DNA from: Anaerolineaceae bacterium | GTDB lineage: Bacteria > Chloroflexota > Anaerolineae > Anaerolineales > UBA11657 | Length of the DNA stretch: 64,000 bases | Direction: 5' to 3' | Assembly (NCBI GenBank): GCA_003569365.1 | Contig: BGOS01000003.1 | Coordinates: 128,315 to 192,314, forward strand | Shown here: positions 9,665 to 17,637 of the stretch, piece after piece | Layout: each line of letters starts with the position of its first letter | How positions within the stretch are numbered: the first letter of the stretch is position 1 | The notes under the pieces: model-generated | Told to the model about the DNA's origin: nothing | What the model saw: the letters and a program-made list of their open reading frames with translations, nothing else | Databases searched by the model: none | Program-made: the position numbers and the translations under genes

Positions 9665-10876
9665 TCACCCAGGCAGGCTGTGGCCCATTTTCTCGCGCTT
9701 GGTTTGCAAATAGAAGTTGTTATGGCCGTTCGCGCCAACTATTAGTGGCACGCGCTCCGTCACCTCTATGCCGTGCCGGTGCAGTCCATCCTGTTTGGCT
9801 GGGTTGTTGGTGAGCAGGCGGATGCGGTTGACGCCGAGGTCGCGCAGAATTTGAGCAGCAACTCCGTAGTCCCGGGCATCCGCGGGCAAGCCCAGTTGAT
9901 GGTTGGCTTCCACGGTATCCAAGCCCCCGTCCTGCAGCGCATAGGCGCGGATCTTATTGAGCAGTCCGATGCCGCGCCCTTCTTGGCGCAGGTAAAGGAT
10001 GATGCCAATTCCAGCTTCCATTACGAGGCGCTGCGCCTCTGCCAGTTGGGCACCGCAGTCACAGCGCTGCGAGCCAAGCACATCGCCGGTGAGGCATTCG
10101 GAATGCAGGCGTACAAGTGGTACTTGTGATGCAGTTAGCGAGAGGTCACCAGCGACCAGAGCCAGTTGGGGTGGCTGGAGCAGCTCGTCCTGGTAGGCGA
10201 TCAAGCGGTAGTTGCCGAAGCGCGTCGGCAGTGTTGTTTCAGCGTGGCGGGTGGCTATTGCTGCGTGTTGGTTGCGGTACGCGCATAAGTCTGCGATTGA
10301 AATAATTTTGATGCGGTGGCGCGCGGCAAATTCTTCAAGGAGCGGCATGCGGGCCATCGTGCCATCTGGTGCCATGATTTCGCATATCACTGCTGCGGGC
10401 TGCAGGCCAGCCAGCTTGGCCATGTCGAGCGAGGCTTCTGTTTGGCCGCGGCGCGTGAGTACGCCACCAGGTGCGGCGCGCAGCGGGAACACATGCCCGG
10501 GGCGCCCGAGATCTGCTGGCGTTGTTTGCGGGTTGAGCAGGGCGCGGATGGTGGTGCTGCGGTCAAAAGCCGAGATGCCGGTGGAAACGCCGTGGCGGGC
10601 TTCAACTGAGATTGTGAACGGCGTGCCAAATCCGGACGTGTTGGAGTTCGAAGGCACCATCAGCGGCAGTTCAAGCGCGTCGAGGCGCTCGCCGGGCATG
10701 GAGATGCAGATCAGGCCGCACGCTTCCCGCGCCATAAAGTTGACTGCTTCCGGTGTGGCGAACTCGCCTGCGATTGCAAGGTCGCCCTCGTTCTCGCGGT
10801 CTTCATCATCCACGATGATGATGAATTTGCCAGCGCGAAAATCCTGCAGCGCAGAGTCAATTGTTGCCAGTGTCAT
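9665..10876 (-). CDS. ribBA: Bifunctional 3,4-dihydroxy-2-butanone-4-phosphate synthase / GTP cyclohydrolase II
   Basis: A fused enzyme supplying both riboflavin precursors. The N-terminal half (about residues 1-200) is the RibB domain: [17 protein letters not shown] with acidic metal ligands, then [13 protein letters not shown] and [16 protein letters not shown]. The C-terminal half is GTP cyclohydrolase [26 protein letters not shown] contains the three zinc Cys, followed by [10 protein letters not shown] and [10 protein letters not shown]. The ATG at 10876 gives 403 residues and overlaps ribE by 20 nt; a frame-open GTG slightly upstream is possible. Overlap with ribE and the shared riboswitch place it in the rib operon. 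Confidence 0.97.
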   Translation of the reverse strand: MTLATIDSALQDFRAGKFIIIVDDEDRENEGDLAIAGEFATPEAVNFMAREACGLICISMPGERLDALELPLMVPSNSNTSGFGTPFTISVEARHGVSTGISAFDRSTTIRALLNPQTTPADLGRPGHVFPLRAAPGGVLTRRGQTEASLDMAKLAGLQPAAVICEIMAPDGTMARMPLLEEFAARHRIKIISIADLCAYRNQHAAIATRHAETTLPTRFGNYRLIAYQDELLQPPQLALVAGDLSLTASQVPLVRLHSECLTGDVLGSQRCDCGAQLAEAQRLVMEAGIGIILYLRQEGRGIGLLNKIRAYALQDGGLDTVEANHQLGLPADARDYGVAAQILRDLGVNRIRLLTNNPAKQDGLHRHGIEVTERVPLIVGANGHNNFYLQTKREKMGHSLPG

Positions 10877-11468
10877 GGCGCACCCCCTCAACCAGTGATT
10901 TGACGTACTTGCCGAGAATGTCGACTTCGATGTTTACCCGGTCCCCGATTGGTTTGCGGGGCAGTGTGATGTGCGTTTGGGTGTAAGCCACAAGCATGAA
11001 TGTGAAATGCTTGCTGGTGACATCCACCACCGTCAGGCTTGTGCCATCGATGGCGACATACCCTTTGGGAACAATCAGGCGCAGCAAGTCGGGCGCAGGG
11101 TCAATTGTGAGCCACAGCGAATCGCCTTCGGGCTGCTTCTTGGTGATGACGCCGGTACCGTCCACATGGCCCTGCACAAAGTGGCCGCCGATGCGGCCGT
11201 TGGCTGCAAGTGAACGCTCCAGATTTACTTCCGCATCAGTTAGCAGCTCGCCGAGGTTGGTGCAGCGCAGTGTTTCTGGCGAGAGCCCAACGGTGAATGA
11301 TTGTGGAGTGAATTCTGTGACAGTGAGGCAGGTGCCGTTGATGGCGATGCTGTGGCCAAGCTGCACATCCGCCAGCACGCTGGCAGCTGCTATGCGCAGT
11401 TGCCAGCTGTCCGCGCTTTGCCAGAGGCGTTGCACGCGCCCCACTTCCTCAACAATTCCAGTGAACAT
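10857..11468 (-). CDS. ribE: Riboflavin synthase, alpha chain
   Basis: Riboflavin synthase dismutates two lumazine molecules into riboflavin. The 203-residue protein begins with the signature [12 protein letters not shown] and contains two homologous lumazine-binding barrels: the first with [13 protein letters not shown] and [11 protein letters not shown], the second with [23 protein letters not shown]-like [12 protein letters not shown], and a C-terminal helix. The stop overlaps the ribBA start and the gene lies 31 nt after ribD. The symbol ribE follows E. coli older usage (ribC in some genomes). Confidence 0.97.
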   Translation of the reverse strand: MFTGIVEEVGRVQRLWQSADSWQLRIAAASVLADVQLGHSIAINGTCLTVTEFTPQSFTVGLSPETLRCTNLGELLTDAEVNLERSLAANGRIGGHFVQGHVDGTGVITKKQPEGDSLWLTIDPAPDLLRLIVPKGYVAIDGTSLTVVDVTSKHFTFMLVAYTQTHITLPRKPIGDRVNIEVDILGKYVKSLVEGVRHDTGNN

Positions 11469-11499
11469 CAGTATGAATTAACTTTTACAGTCGCGGATA

Positions 11500-12648
11500 T
11501 TATTTTGTTTCGGCTGGCAGGTTGCCGATTACATCGGCTTCAATGCACAAGTCTGCTCCCAGGGTTTGCACTTGCAGGGCGCTGAGGCGCACGGCATCGT
11601 GCAAAGTGAGGGCGCCGGGGTCGCCCACAGCACTGGGTGCACTGCTGCCGCCAATTACCATTGGTGCCAGAAAGACGCATACGTGATCCACAAGTTTGTC
11701 ATCGAAGAGCGCGCCCAGTAGTTGCGCGCCGCCTTCGGCCAGCACGTTCAGATGTTCTCTGCGACCAAGTTCGGCCATAAGGCTTGGAAGATGAACGCGC
11801 CCATGCGCATCTGCGGGCAGAGTCCAAGTTTCAACACCCTTCGCGGTCAGCGCAGCCTGCAGCGAAGGGTTTATTGATTGAGTTGTGGCGAGAACGGCTT
11901 TGCCGGGCAACGCAGAATCGAAAACACGGGCTGTGGCTGGCACGCGGCCGCGGCTGTCAACAATCACGCGCAGTGGATGCTTTGGCTCGCGGTCTTGTAA
12001 TTCAAGGCGGGTTGTAAGCTGCGGATCGTCCGCAATGACGGTGCCGGCACCGACCAAGATGGCATCGGCGCAATCACGCAGCTTGTGGCCATAGGCGCGT
12101 GCCGCAGCGCCGGTAATCCATTGCGAGTTGCCGTTGCGCGTTGCGATTTTGCCATCGAGGCTGGCGGCAAACTTCGCAGTCAGATACGGAAGCTGCTGCG
12201 TCATGAGCTTGAAGAACGGCTGGTTAAGTTGGCGCGCTTCTTTTTCACAGAGGCCGATGTGCGTTGCGATGCCGGCTGCGCGCAGCATGGCGATGCCGCG
12301 TCCGTTGACAAGCGGGTTGGGGTCGGCCACTGCGGCGTATACCGTGCGCACGCCGGCCGCAATTAATGCGTCGGTGCACGGCGGGGTGCGTCCGTGGTGG
12401 GCGCAGGGCTCGAGCGTGACATAAAGTGCGGCACCCTGCGCGCGCGTGCCTGCAGCAGCTAGTGCCAGCGCCTCCGCATGCGGTGCGCCGGCGTGCGAGT
12501 GCCAGCCTTCTCCCACCACTTCGCCAGCCTGCACCAGAACGGCGCCCACCATTGGGTTGGGGCTGGTGCGGCCACAGGCGAGGGCAGCCAGATGCAAAGC
12601 GCGCTGCATGTGCCGGCGATGGATTGCGGCAGACGGTCGGGATGACAT
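11500..12648 (-). CDS. ribD: Riboflavin biosynthesis deaminase/reductase
   Basis: A two-domain enzyme performing the second and third steps of the pathway. The N-terminal deaminase has HAGAPHAEALALAAAG with the zinc His and catalytic Glu, and PCAHHGRTPPCTDAL with the two zinc Cys (about residues 58-100). The C-terminal reductase (from about 150) contains LTAKFAASLDGKIAT, DAILVGAGTVIADDPQLTTR and NVLAEGGAQLLGALF. The 382-residue length is normal. It is the first gene of the riboflavin operon, and its roughly 390-nt leader carries the FMN riboswitch and terminators, so expression should fall when FMN is abundant. Confidence 0.97.
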   Translation of the reverse strand: MSSRPSAAIHRRHMQRALHLAALACGRTSPNPMVGAVLVQAGEVVGEGWHSHAGAPHAEALALAAAGTRAQGAALYVTLEPCAHHGRTPPCTDALIAAGVRTVYAAVADPNPLVNGRGIAMLRAAGIATHIGLCEKEARQLNQPFFKLMTQQLPYLTAKFAASLDGKIATRNGNSQWITGAAARAYGHKLRDCADAILVGAGTVIADDPQLTTRLELQDREPKHPLRVIVDSRGRVPATARVFDSALPGKAVLATTQSINPSLQAALTAKGVETWTLPADAHGRVHLPSLMAELGRREHLNVLAEGGAQLLGALFDDKLVDHVCVFLAPMVIGGSSAPSAVGDPGALTLHDAVRLSALQVQTLGADLCIEADVIGNLPAETK

Positions 12649-12739
12649 TAGTTGCCGGCTGTGGTTGCCACTGGCTGCACGCGCCGCAGTGCAAAAAAAT
12701 TAACTAACATTTAAAATTTCGCCTCTCTCTCCAAGCAAC

Positions 12740-12769
12740 AAAAAACCCCGCGAACACTATGCTGCGGGG
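12740..12769 (-). terminator. Second leader terminator before ribD
   Basis: Read on the minus strand, CCCCGC (12769-12764) pairs with GCGGGG (12751-12746), followed by a run of six T at 12745-12740. A further hairpin with GGGC/GCCC and AGCAC/GTGCT arms lies just upstream at 12784-12809. It is the second terminator-like structure between the FMN aptamer and ribD. Confidence 0.65.
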
Positions 12770-12817
12770 CAAAAGCAAACCACGGGCAAGCACAGTAGGT
12801 GTGCTGCCCGCCTGCTA

Positions 12818-12853
12818 AACAAAACACCCCGAAGCCTTAAAAACTTCGGGGTG
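12818..12853 (-). terminator. Expression-platform terminator of the FMN riboswitch
   Basis: Minus-strand CACCCCGAAG (12853-12844) pairs perfectly with CTTCGGGGTG (12834-12825), followed by TTTTGTTT. It begins about 45 nt after the aptamer and about 170 nt before ribD, the position expected for a transcription-terminating expression platform. Confidence 0.85.
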
Positions 12854-12898
12854 CAATAGCATGCAGAGCAGTCACCAAACAGGTGCCAGCTCAGATCT

Positions 12899-13036
12899 AC
12901 CTTCTTTCATCCGGACTATACCGTCGGCCTCGAAATTTCATCGAGTCGTGCTGGTGCGTTGGCACCGGCTTGCGGGCTTTACCGCCGATCGGGAATTGCG
13001 ACGCAATTATGTTGTCGCTCACCCTGCCCCGAAGGT
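12899..13036 (-). promoter_or_regulatory. FMN riboswitch (RFN element)
   Basis: The minus strand carries the conserved RFN blocks in order: ACCTTCGGGGCAGGGTGA, AATTCCCGATCGGCGGT, AAGCCCGC, the variable arm CCGGTGCCAACGCACC, GAGGCCGACGGTATAGTCC and GGATGAAAGAAGGT. The closing helix P1 is formed by 13036-13031 with 12904-12899. FMN binding should favour the downstream terminator and lower ribD-ribE-ribBA-ribH-gmhA transcription. A TACAAT -10 box lies upstream at 13061-13056 on the minus strand; the -35 is weak. Confidence 0.95.
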
Positions 13037-13227
13037 GTTATTCAGTTGTGGGTCAATTGTACCGCACTCCGTTGGAATGCACTGCGGCTACTATTTGCGC
13101 ATTTACGCTGGTACCGGATCGGTTGCGGGCGGGCTGCCGGTGTGGGAACTGCTGCTAGTTGCTGCCCGGCGGCCGGTAAAGCTGGTTCGTCTCGGAGGAC
13201 TCAATCGCACACAAATCTCTTAGTGTG

Positions 13228-13259
13228 TTCATGAAATCTTCATACTGGCATCGTAATCT
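13228..13259 (+). promoter_or_regulatory. Promoter with 11-bp-spaced direct repeats, first Met-rich gene
   Basis: TTCAT at 13228-13232 is repeated at 13239-13243, an 11-bp (one helical turn) period typical of OmpR/PhoB-family binding sites, and a TAATCT -10 box lies at 13254-13259. The same layout with identical distances precedes the second Met-rich gene. The response regulator at 14607 is the natural candidate to bind it (inference). Confidence 0.6.
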
Positions 13260-13314
13260 ACTGTTGTAGCCGGGCACAGGGCCTGGCGTTGAAATCAGGA
13301 AATGGAGTAACAAA

Positions 13315-13758
13315 ATGTTCAATCGAATCTTTCGGATCAGTTTGATGGTGGCGATCGGCGCCATCTTGGTGGCGGCGATCGGGGCGGCTACAACCGCAGG
13401 CATTGCAGCCGCGCGTGGCGAGCTGGCCATGGGACATGAAGGCGGCATGCAAGCGATGCGCAGGGGTGACGGAAGCCACGGCATGGGAGACCAAATGGGC
13501 GCGGAGGCTGGCGAGACCATGGGGCACCGCGGCCAGCATGCAGAGATGCGGATGGGTGACGCTGAAACAATGGGCCCTGGTGCCAGCATGGGTGCTGGTG
13601 CAGAAGCTGACGTTCAAGCGTCGGCGCCGCAGTGGCTGATGGTTGCGCGAGGCTTGATCCGCGCAGTTGCGAGTGTGGTGCCGCTGGCGCTGATTGTTGC
13701 GGGAATCAGTTGGGTACTGCACCGCACAAACGCAAGCGGCCCGGAATTAGCTGCGTAA
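13315..13758 (+). CDS. Met/His-rich small membrane protein, first paralogue
   Basis: A 147-residue protein of no recognised family. It has an N-terminal transmembrane helix (about 8-30: LMVAIGAILVAAIGAATTAGI), a Gly/Met/His-rich hydrophilic middle (about 37-100) with many MG, GHEGGM and GHRGQHAEM patterns, and a C-terminal segment PQWLMVARGLIRAVASVVPLALIVAGISWVLHRT that forms a second helix. Both ends are closely conserved in the paralogue at 14093, while the middle diverges but stays Met/His-rich; this suggests two anchors holding a loop that binds soft metals such as copper or silver (inference). GGAGTAAC upstream of the ATG is a good ribosome binding site. An OmpR-type two-component system lies just downstream. 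Confidence 0.75.
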   Translation: MFNRIFRISLMVAIGAILVAAIGAATTAGIAAARGELAMGHEGGMQAMRRGDGSHGMGDQMGAEAGETMGHRGQHAEMRMGDAETMGPGASMGAGAEADVQASAPQWLMVARGLIRAVASVVPLALIVAGISWVLHRTNASGPELAA

Positions 13759-13768
13759 GCTGCCATCG

Positions 13769-13810
13769 AAACGCCTGGTTCGCACGAGCGGGCCGGGCGT
13801 TTTTTGTTTT
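13769..13810 (+). terminator. Intrinsic terminator of the first Met-rich gene
   Basis: AACGCCTGGTTCGC (13769-13782) and GCGGGCCGGGCGTT pair over 14 positions, including G-U pairs, with an ACGA loop; TTTTGTTTT follows. It isolates the first paralogue from the second, so each has its own transcription unit. The 13811-14004 stretch otherwise shows only an inverted repeat TGGCGCA-AGATC-TGCGCCA at 13982-14000, just ahead of the next promoter. Confidence 0.85.
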
Positions 13811-14004
13811 AATTACAGTAGCATGCGGAATTGTAATGTGCGGGTAGTTTTGCGACGTGTCTGCCTTCAAATTGGTTTGATGAATGCGACCGGTCTAGCG
13901 CGCAATTTTGCAGTCCGCTCCCACGTTTGGCCGATGCCGACTGCCGGCACCATCATTGTGAACCAGTGTGCGCGGTAAAATTGGCGCAAGATCTGCGCCA
14001 GTTG

Positions 14005-14036
14005 TTCACAATATCTACATATTTGCTGGTTAATCT
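14005..14036 (+). promoter_or_regulatory. Promoter with 11-bp-spaced direct repeats, second Met-rich gene
   Basis: TTCAC (14005-14009) and TACAT (14016-14020) are 11 bp apart, and TAATCT lies at 14031-14036. The first half-site to -10 distance is 26 bp, exactly as in front of the first paralogue, although the bases between have largely diverged. That geometry argues for conserved regulator binding rather than chance. Confidence 0.58.
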
Positions 14037-14092
14037 ATAGGTAAGGCCGGGCGCAAGTCCGGCGATAAATCAACAAATTTGGGAGAAACATT

Positions 14093-14482
14093 ATGTTTTA
14101 TCGGATGTACAGGATCAGCTTGATGGTTACTATTGGAGCAATCTTGGTGGCTGCGCTGGGCGCAGCGGCTACCGCCGGCGTGGCAGCTTTGCGGGGTGAG
14201 CCGGGCATGGGTATGCGGCATCTGGGCGGCGGGGGCATGGAGATGCACATGCGTGGGCGGCATCATGACGGAGGATATGGCAAAGGACCGGAGATGGAGC
14301 AAGGCGAGGACAGTACAGTTAGCCCCGCGCCCGCCGCGACGAACATGGTGCGGCCGGTGCCGCCACAGTGGCTAATGATTGCGAGTGGGTTGCTCCGCGC
14401 AGTTGTTGCGCTTGTGCCACTTTCGTTGATTGTTGCCGGGCTCAGCTGGATCCTTCACCGCACGTCTGTGCCAACTACTTAG
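14093..14482 (+). CDS. Met/His-rich small membrane protein, second paralogue
   Basis: A 129-residue paralogue of the protein at 13315. The N-terminus MFYRMYRISLMVTIGAILVA and the C-terminus PPQWLMIASGLLRAVVALVPLSLIVAGLSWILHRT align almost throughout with the first copy, giving two predicted membrane helices (about 8-30 and 95-120). The middle holds GMGMRHLGGGGMEMHMRGRHHDGG, that is M-x-M and H-H patterns like those of Cu(I)/Ag(I)-binding loops, then an acidic EMEQGED patch. GGGAGAAAC precedes the ATG. It lies 124 nt before the response regulator. Function unknown; a metal-binding or stress-response membrane protein controlled by the adjacent two-component system is inferred. Confidence 0.75.
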   Translation: MFYRMYRISLMVTIGAILVAALGAAATAGVAALRGEPGMGMRHLGGGGMEMHMRGRHHDGGYGKGPEMEQGEDSTVSPAPAATNMVRPVPPQWLMIASGLLRAVVALVPLSLIVAGLSWILHRTSVPTT

Positions 14483-14606
14483 CATTCTGGCTAACTGTAT
14501 GAGTTATGAATCAGGCTGCGTTATCGGATGAACTTTCGCCGTGGGCTTGCTTCTGTCTGAGATGGTATGAGCACCTGCAGGTGATGGTACCGGTGGGAGT
14601 TATCAA

Positions 14607-15296
14607 GTGACCAAGACCATACTGGTGGTTGATGATGAAGAACGCATCACAGATCTACTGCGCTCTTACCTCGAGCAGGCAGCGTATCGTGTGCTGACGG
14701 CTGGGAACGGGCGCAGTGGGCTGGAGCTGGCACGTGCCGATAAGCCGGATCTGATTGTGCTGGACTTGATGATGCCGGAGATGGACGGAGTGGAGTGCTT
14801 GCGCCTTTTGCGGGCAGAGCAGACAACTCCCGTAATCCTGCTCACTGCGCGCGTTGAGGATGAGGACAAGGTGCTGGGGTTGGAGCTTGGCGCAGATGAC
14901 TATGTGACCAAACCCTTTAGCCCGCGGGTGTTGTTGGCGCGCATCCGTGCCGTAATGCGGCGGGGTGGACAGGCGGATCCCATCCCCAGTGTGCTGCGCG
15001 CAGGCAGAATTGTGCTTGACCGGGTTTCGCATGTGGTTTCTGCGGACGGGAAAGTTGTGGATCTGACACCGTCGGAGTTCGAGCTGTTGGCAGCGCTGCT
15101 GGGTGCGCCTGGCCGCGTATTTACGCGGCTTGAGCTGCTCGACCGGATTCAGGGCACTGCTTTCGAGGGCTATGAACGCACTGTGGATGCGCATGTTAAA
15201 AATCTTCGCATGAAACTTCAGGCTTGCGGAATGGATGCGCAGAAGTCCGTCGAGACTGTGTATGGCGTGGGCTACCGGCTGCGGCGCGAAGGCTAA
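14607..15296 (+). CDS. OmpR/PhoB-family response regulator
   Basis: A 229-residue two-component regulator. The receiver domain (1-120) has the acidic pair VVDDEE, the phosphoacceptor D53 in IVLDLMMPEMDG, T80 and K102 in YVTKPF. The C-terminal winged helix (about 130-229) shows LTPSEFELLAALLGAPGRVFTRLELLDRI, the DAHVKNLRMKL recognition helix and the YGVGYRL hairpin. The GTG start at 14607 is preceded by GGTGGGAG. Its last base overlaps the histidine kinase ATG. Direct repeats with an 11-bp period upstream of both Met-rich genes fit the tandem-dimer binding of this family, making them likely targets. Confidence 0.93.
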   Translation: MTKTILVVDDEERITDLLRSYLEQAAYRVLTAGNGRSGLELARADKPDLIVLDLMMPEMDGVECLRLLRAEQTTPVILLTARVEDEDKVLGLELGADDYVTKPFSPRVLLARIRAVMRRGGQADPIPSVLRAGRIVLDRVSHVVSADGKVVDLTPSEFELLAALLGAPGRVFTRLELLDRIQGTAFEGYERTVDAHVKNLRMKLQACGMDAQKSVETVYGVGYRLRREG

Positions 15297-16627
15297 TGTT
15301 TAAGCGCGGTTCCCTCGCCTTGAATTTGGTACTCGCGTTTGTTGCGGTAGGGCTTGCCGGCACGCTGTCGTTTGCCTTTATGATGCGGCGCGCTGGCATG
15401 GCGGAATTCGGCGATTTTTTTGAGATGCGTTACCGGGGCGATTTCGCGCGCGATCTTGTTGACTTGCACCGGCGTGATGGAAACTGGGACGATGCTGCGG
15501 AGTTTTTTCAGCGCCACGGCCGGCGGGCTGGCAATCGCCCTGAACCGGCATTGCTGGACGCAGACGGGCGCGTTGTAGTGCCGGGCGCTGGTTTTCGTGA
15601 AGGCGATGAAATTGAGCCCGAAGAGCTGCGCGCTGCCGTCCCGCTTATCGGGAAGAGTGGTCGGGTAGGTTGGGTCCTTTATCCGGCCGGACGGGAGCCG
15701 GTGCTCGGCCCGGATGAGGAACGGTTGATTATGCGCATGCGAAATGCGTTGTTGGGCTGGGCAGCTGGCGGCACCGTTGTGGCGATCGCGCTGGGCGTGG
15801 TGTTGGCAACGCGGCTCACCCGGCCGGTGCGGGCATTAACGGCAGCCGCGCGGGCAGTGGCTGCGGGCAAGTATGACAGCGCCGTTGTGGTTCCGGGGTC
15901 CGGTGAACTTGGCGACCTGGCACGGTCGTTCAATCAAATGAGCGCCAGCCTTGCCACCGCGCAGGAACAGCGGCGGCGTCTGTCTGCTGATATTGCCCAT
16001 GATTTGCGCACTCCTTTGAGCATCATATTGGGTCATACGGAGGCGTTGGCTGATGGCTTGCTGCCGCCCTCGGCTGCCACGTTTTCGGTGTTGCATGAGG
16101 AGGCGCAGCGCCTCGATCGGTTGATCGAGGATTTGCGCACACTGTCGCTTGCCGAGAGCGGTAGCATGCAGCTGGCTTTGTCTCCGGTCGAACCGCAGGT
16201 GCTACTGCAGCGCACCGTCAATGCGCACCTGCCGCAGGCGACGCAGCGCGGCGTGGACCTGCAGGTTGGAAGCGTAACTGAGCTGCCAACCGTCAAAATG
16301 GATTTGGACAAGATTTCGCGCGTGCTTGACAATTTGGTGGACAATGCGCTGCGCCACACGCCGGCGGGCGGGCGCGTGCTGCTGGGCGCGGAGATCCATA
16401 GTAGTGGGGTGCGGTTTACAGTTGTTGACACGGGTCCCGGTGTGGCGGCTGTGGATTTGGCGCACATTTTTGAACGCTTTTACCGCGGAGATGGTGCGCG
16501 CGGACGTGGTGGCAGTGGCCTCGGTCTCGCAATCGCCCGCTCGCTCGTTGAGCTGCATGGCGGGACAATTGGTGCGGATAGCGTGCCGGGTGCGGGAACG
16601 ACGATTCACTTTAGCTTGCCACTGTAA
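15296..16627 (+). CDS. Membrane sensor histidine kinase
   Basis: A 443-residue HisKA/HATPase sensor. A first membrane helix at about 7-29 and a second at about 151-172 flank an extracellular sensor of roughly 120 residues that is rich in Asp, Glu and Arg and has no Cys. HAMP follows (about 172-225), then the phosphoacceptor H235 in SADIAHDLRTPLS, the N-box DNLVDNALRHTPAGG, the G1 box VDTGPGV, the F-box ERFYRGDG and the G2 box GGSGLGLAIA. The ATG overlaps the regulator's stop (TAATG), which indicates translational coupling; an in-frame codon further upstream at 15224 is not needed. The ligand is unknown; the neighbouring Met/His-rich proteins suggest metal or envelope stress. Confidence 0.93.
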   Translation: MFKRGSLALNLVLAFVAVGLAGTLSFAFMMRRAGMAEFGDFFEMRYRGDFARDLVDLHRRDGNWDDAAEFFQRHGRRAGNRPEPALLDADGRVVVPGAGFREGDEIEPEELRAAVPLIGKSGRVGWVLYPAGREPVLGPDEERLIMRMRNALLGWAAGGTVVAIALGVVLATRLTRPVRALTAAARAVAAGKYDSAVVVPGSGELGDLARSFNQMSASLATAQEQRRRLSADIAHDLRTPLSIILGHTEALADGLLPPSAATFSVLHEEAQRLDRLIEDLRTLSLAESGSMQLALSPVEPQVLLQRTVNAHLPQATQRGVDLQVGSVTELPTVKMDLDKISRVLDNLVDNALRHTPAGGRVLLGAEIHSSGVRFTVVDTGPGVAAVDLAHIFERFYRGDGARGRGGSGLGLAIARSLVELHGGTIGADSVPGAGTTIHFSLPL

Positions 16628-16673
16628 TCCTAAGGTGCATGCGCGCTTGCCTGCATGGGCTAAACCGTGGAGT

Positions 16674-16910
16674 TTAGTGGCGCTTTGATCCGCGGCTGCG
16701 CATAGGCAGCGCAGGTTTAGCTGTCTCAAGGCTTGGAGCTGATTGTGCAGGTGTCCTACCACCTTTGGTCGGGAAGTTATTTCGGTGATGCACATGTCCC
16801 TTGCTCCAACCTTGAGCCAATAGTTCGGGAATTTCCCAAGGCTCCTCGGTGACTTTCTTTTCTGATCTATCTAATGCGCGAGTAGAATATTGGCGTGCAG
16901 ATTTATTCAA
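16674..16910 (-). CDS. Possible small basic protein in the spacer before the YedK gene
   Basis: This open frame of 78 codons fills most of the 295-bp spacer between the histidine kinase and the YedK gene. It starts with TTG, has no clear ribosome binding site and encodes a Lys/Arg/Ser/Pro-rich product with WEIPELLAQGWSKGHVHHRN in the middle. Its sequence has lower GC than the surrounding genes and does not mirror any known gene on the other strand, so coding is plausible. No family was recognised. A TAGAAT sequence at 16883-16888 could be the -10 of the plus-strand gene at 16923. Confidence 0.3.
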   Translation of the reverse strand: MNKSARQYSTRALDRSEKKVTEEPWEIPELLAQGWSKGHVHHRNNFPTKGGRTPAQSAPSLETAKPALPMRSRGSKRH

Positions 16911-16922
16911 GGTTTGTGACTT

Positions 16923-17627
16923 ATGTGCGGGCGCTTCACGTTAACCGCTGACGTTGGCGCTGTGCAAGCTGCGTTTAGCTGGGCGGCGCCGGCGCCTGAA
17001 GCCATGTTTGCCGGACCGCGTTACAACATTGCGCCCACGCAGACAGTTTGCGCGGTAGTTTCGGACGGTAGCAACCAACTCGTTCAGCTCAAATGGGGGC
17101 TCGTACCGGCATGGTCAAAAGCATCTCAAATCCTGCCGCCGCTGATTAATGCGCGGGCTGAGACGGTGGCGGAGAAGCCGTCGTTCAGGAGTGCGTTCCG
17201 GCACCGGCGTTGCCTGATTCTGGCTGACGGCTGGTTCGAGTGGCAAGTGCAACCTAACGGCAAGCCCAAGCAGCCGCACTGGGTGGGCTTGCATTCGCGG
17301 CATGTCTTTGCGATGGCTGGCTTGTGGGAAAAGTGGGGACCGCCCGGCGAAACGGAGTTGCGGACCTGCACAATCATCACATGTGAAGCAAGTGCTGTGC
17401 TTGCGCCGCTGCATGCGCGCATGCCAGTGATCTTGGCTCCCGAAAGTTATGCTGACTGGCTGCGGCCGCAGCCGGGAGATGCGCAGGCTTTGCGGGCGCT
17501 GCTGCGGCCGTTTGATGCCGAGCCGTTCGATGTGCGGCCGGTATCCACGATCGTCAACAATGCGCGCATTGATTCTGATGAGTGCGTGCGTCCGCTGGAT
17601 CCAATTGCTCAGGCTGGCGGCCAGTGA
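16923..17627 (+). CDS. yedK: SRAP-domain protein YedK (HMCES family)
   Basis: A 234-residue SOS-response-associated peptidase (SRAP) protein. The N-terminus MCGRFTL exposes Cys2 after Met removal, which forms a covalent bond with abasic sites in single-stranded DNA. Further family motifs are YNIAPTQTV, LKWGLVPAWSK, INARAETVAEKPSFR, RCLILADGWFEWQ, FAMAGLWEKW, ITCEASAVLAPLHARMPVIL (with the conserved H) and a VSTIVNNARIDSDECVRPL tail. It protects abasic sites at stalled forks. The length and residues are complete. The following aminotransferase starts 10 nt after its stop. Confidence 0.95.
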   Translation: MCGRFTLTADVGAVQAAFSWAAPAPEAMFAGPRYNIAPTQTVCAVVSDGSNQLVQLKWGLVPAWSKASQILPPLINARAETVAEKPSFRSAFRHRRCLILADGWFEWQVQPNGKPKQPHWVGLHSRHVFAMAGLWEKWGPPGETELRTCTIITCEASAVLAPLHARMPVILAPESYADWLRPQPGDAQALRALLRPFDAEPFDVRPVSTIVNNARIDSDECVRPLDPIAQAGGQ

Positions 17628-17637
17628 GGCGCGCAGC

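Noticed and set aside
12649-13314. Open frames on the plus strand across the ribD leader
   Set aside because: They coincide with the FMN riboswitch and its terminators on the other strand and show no protein-like pattern.
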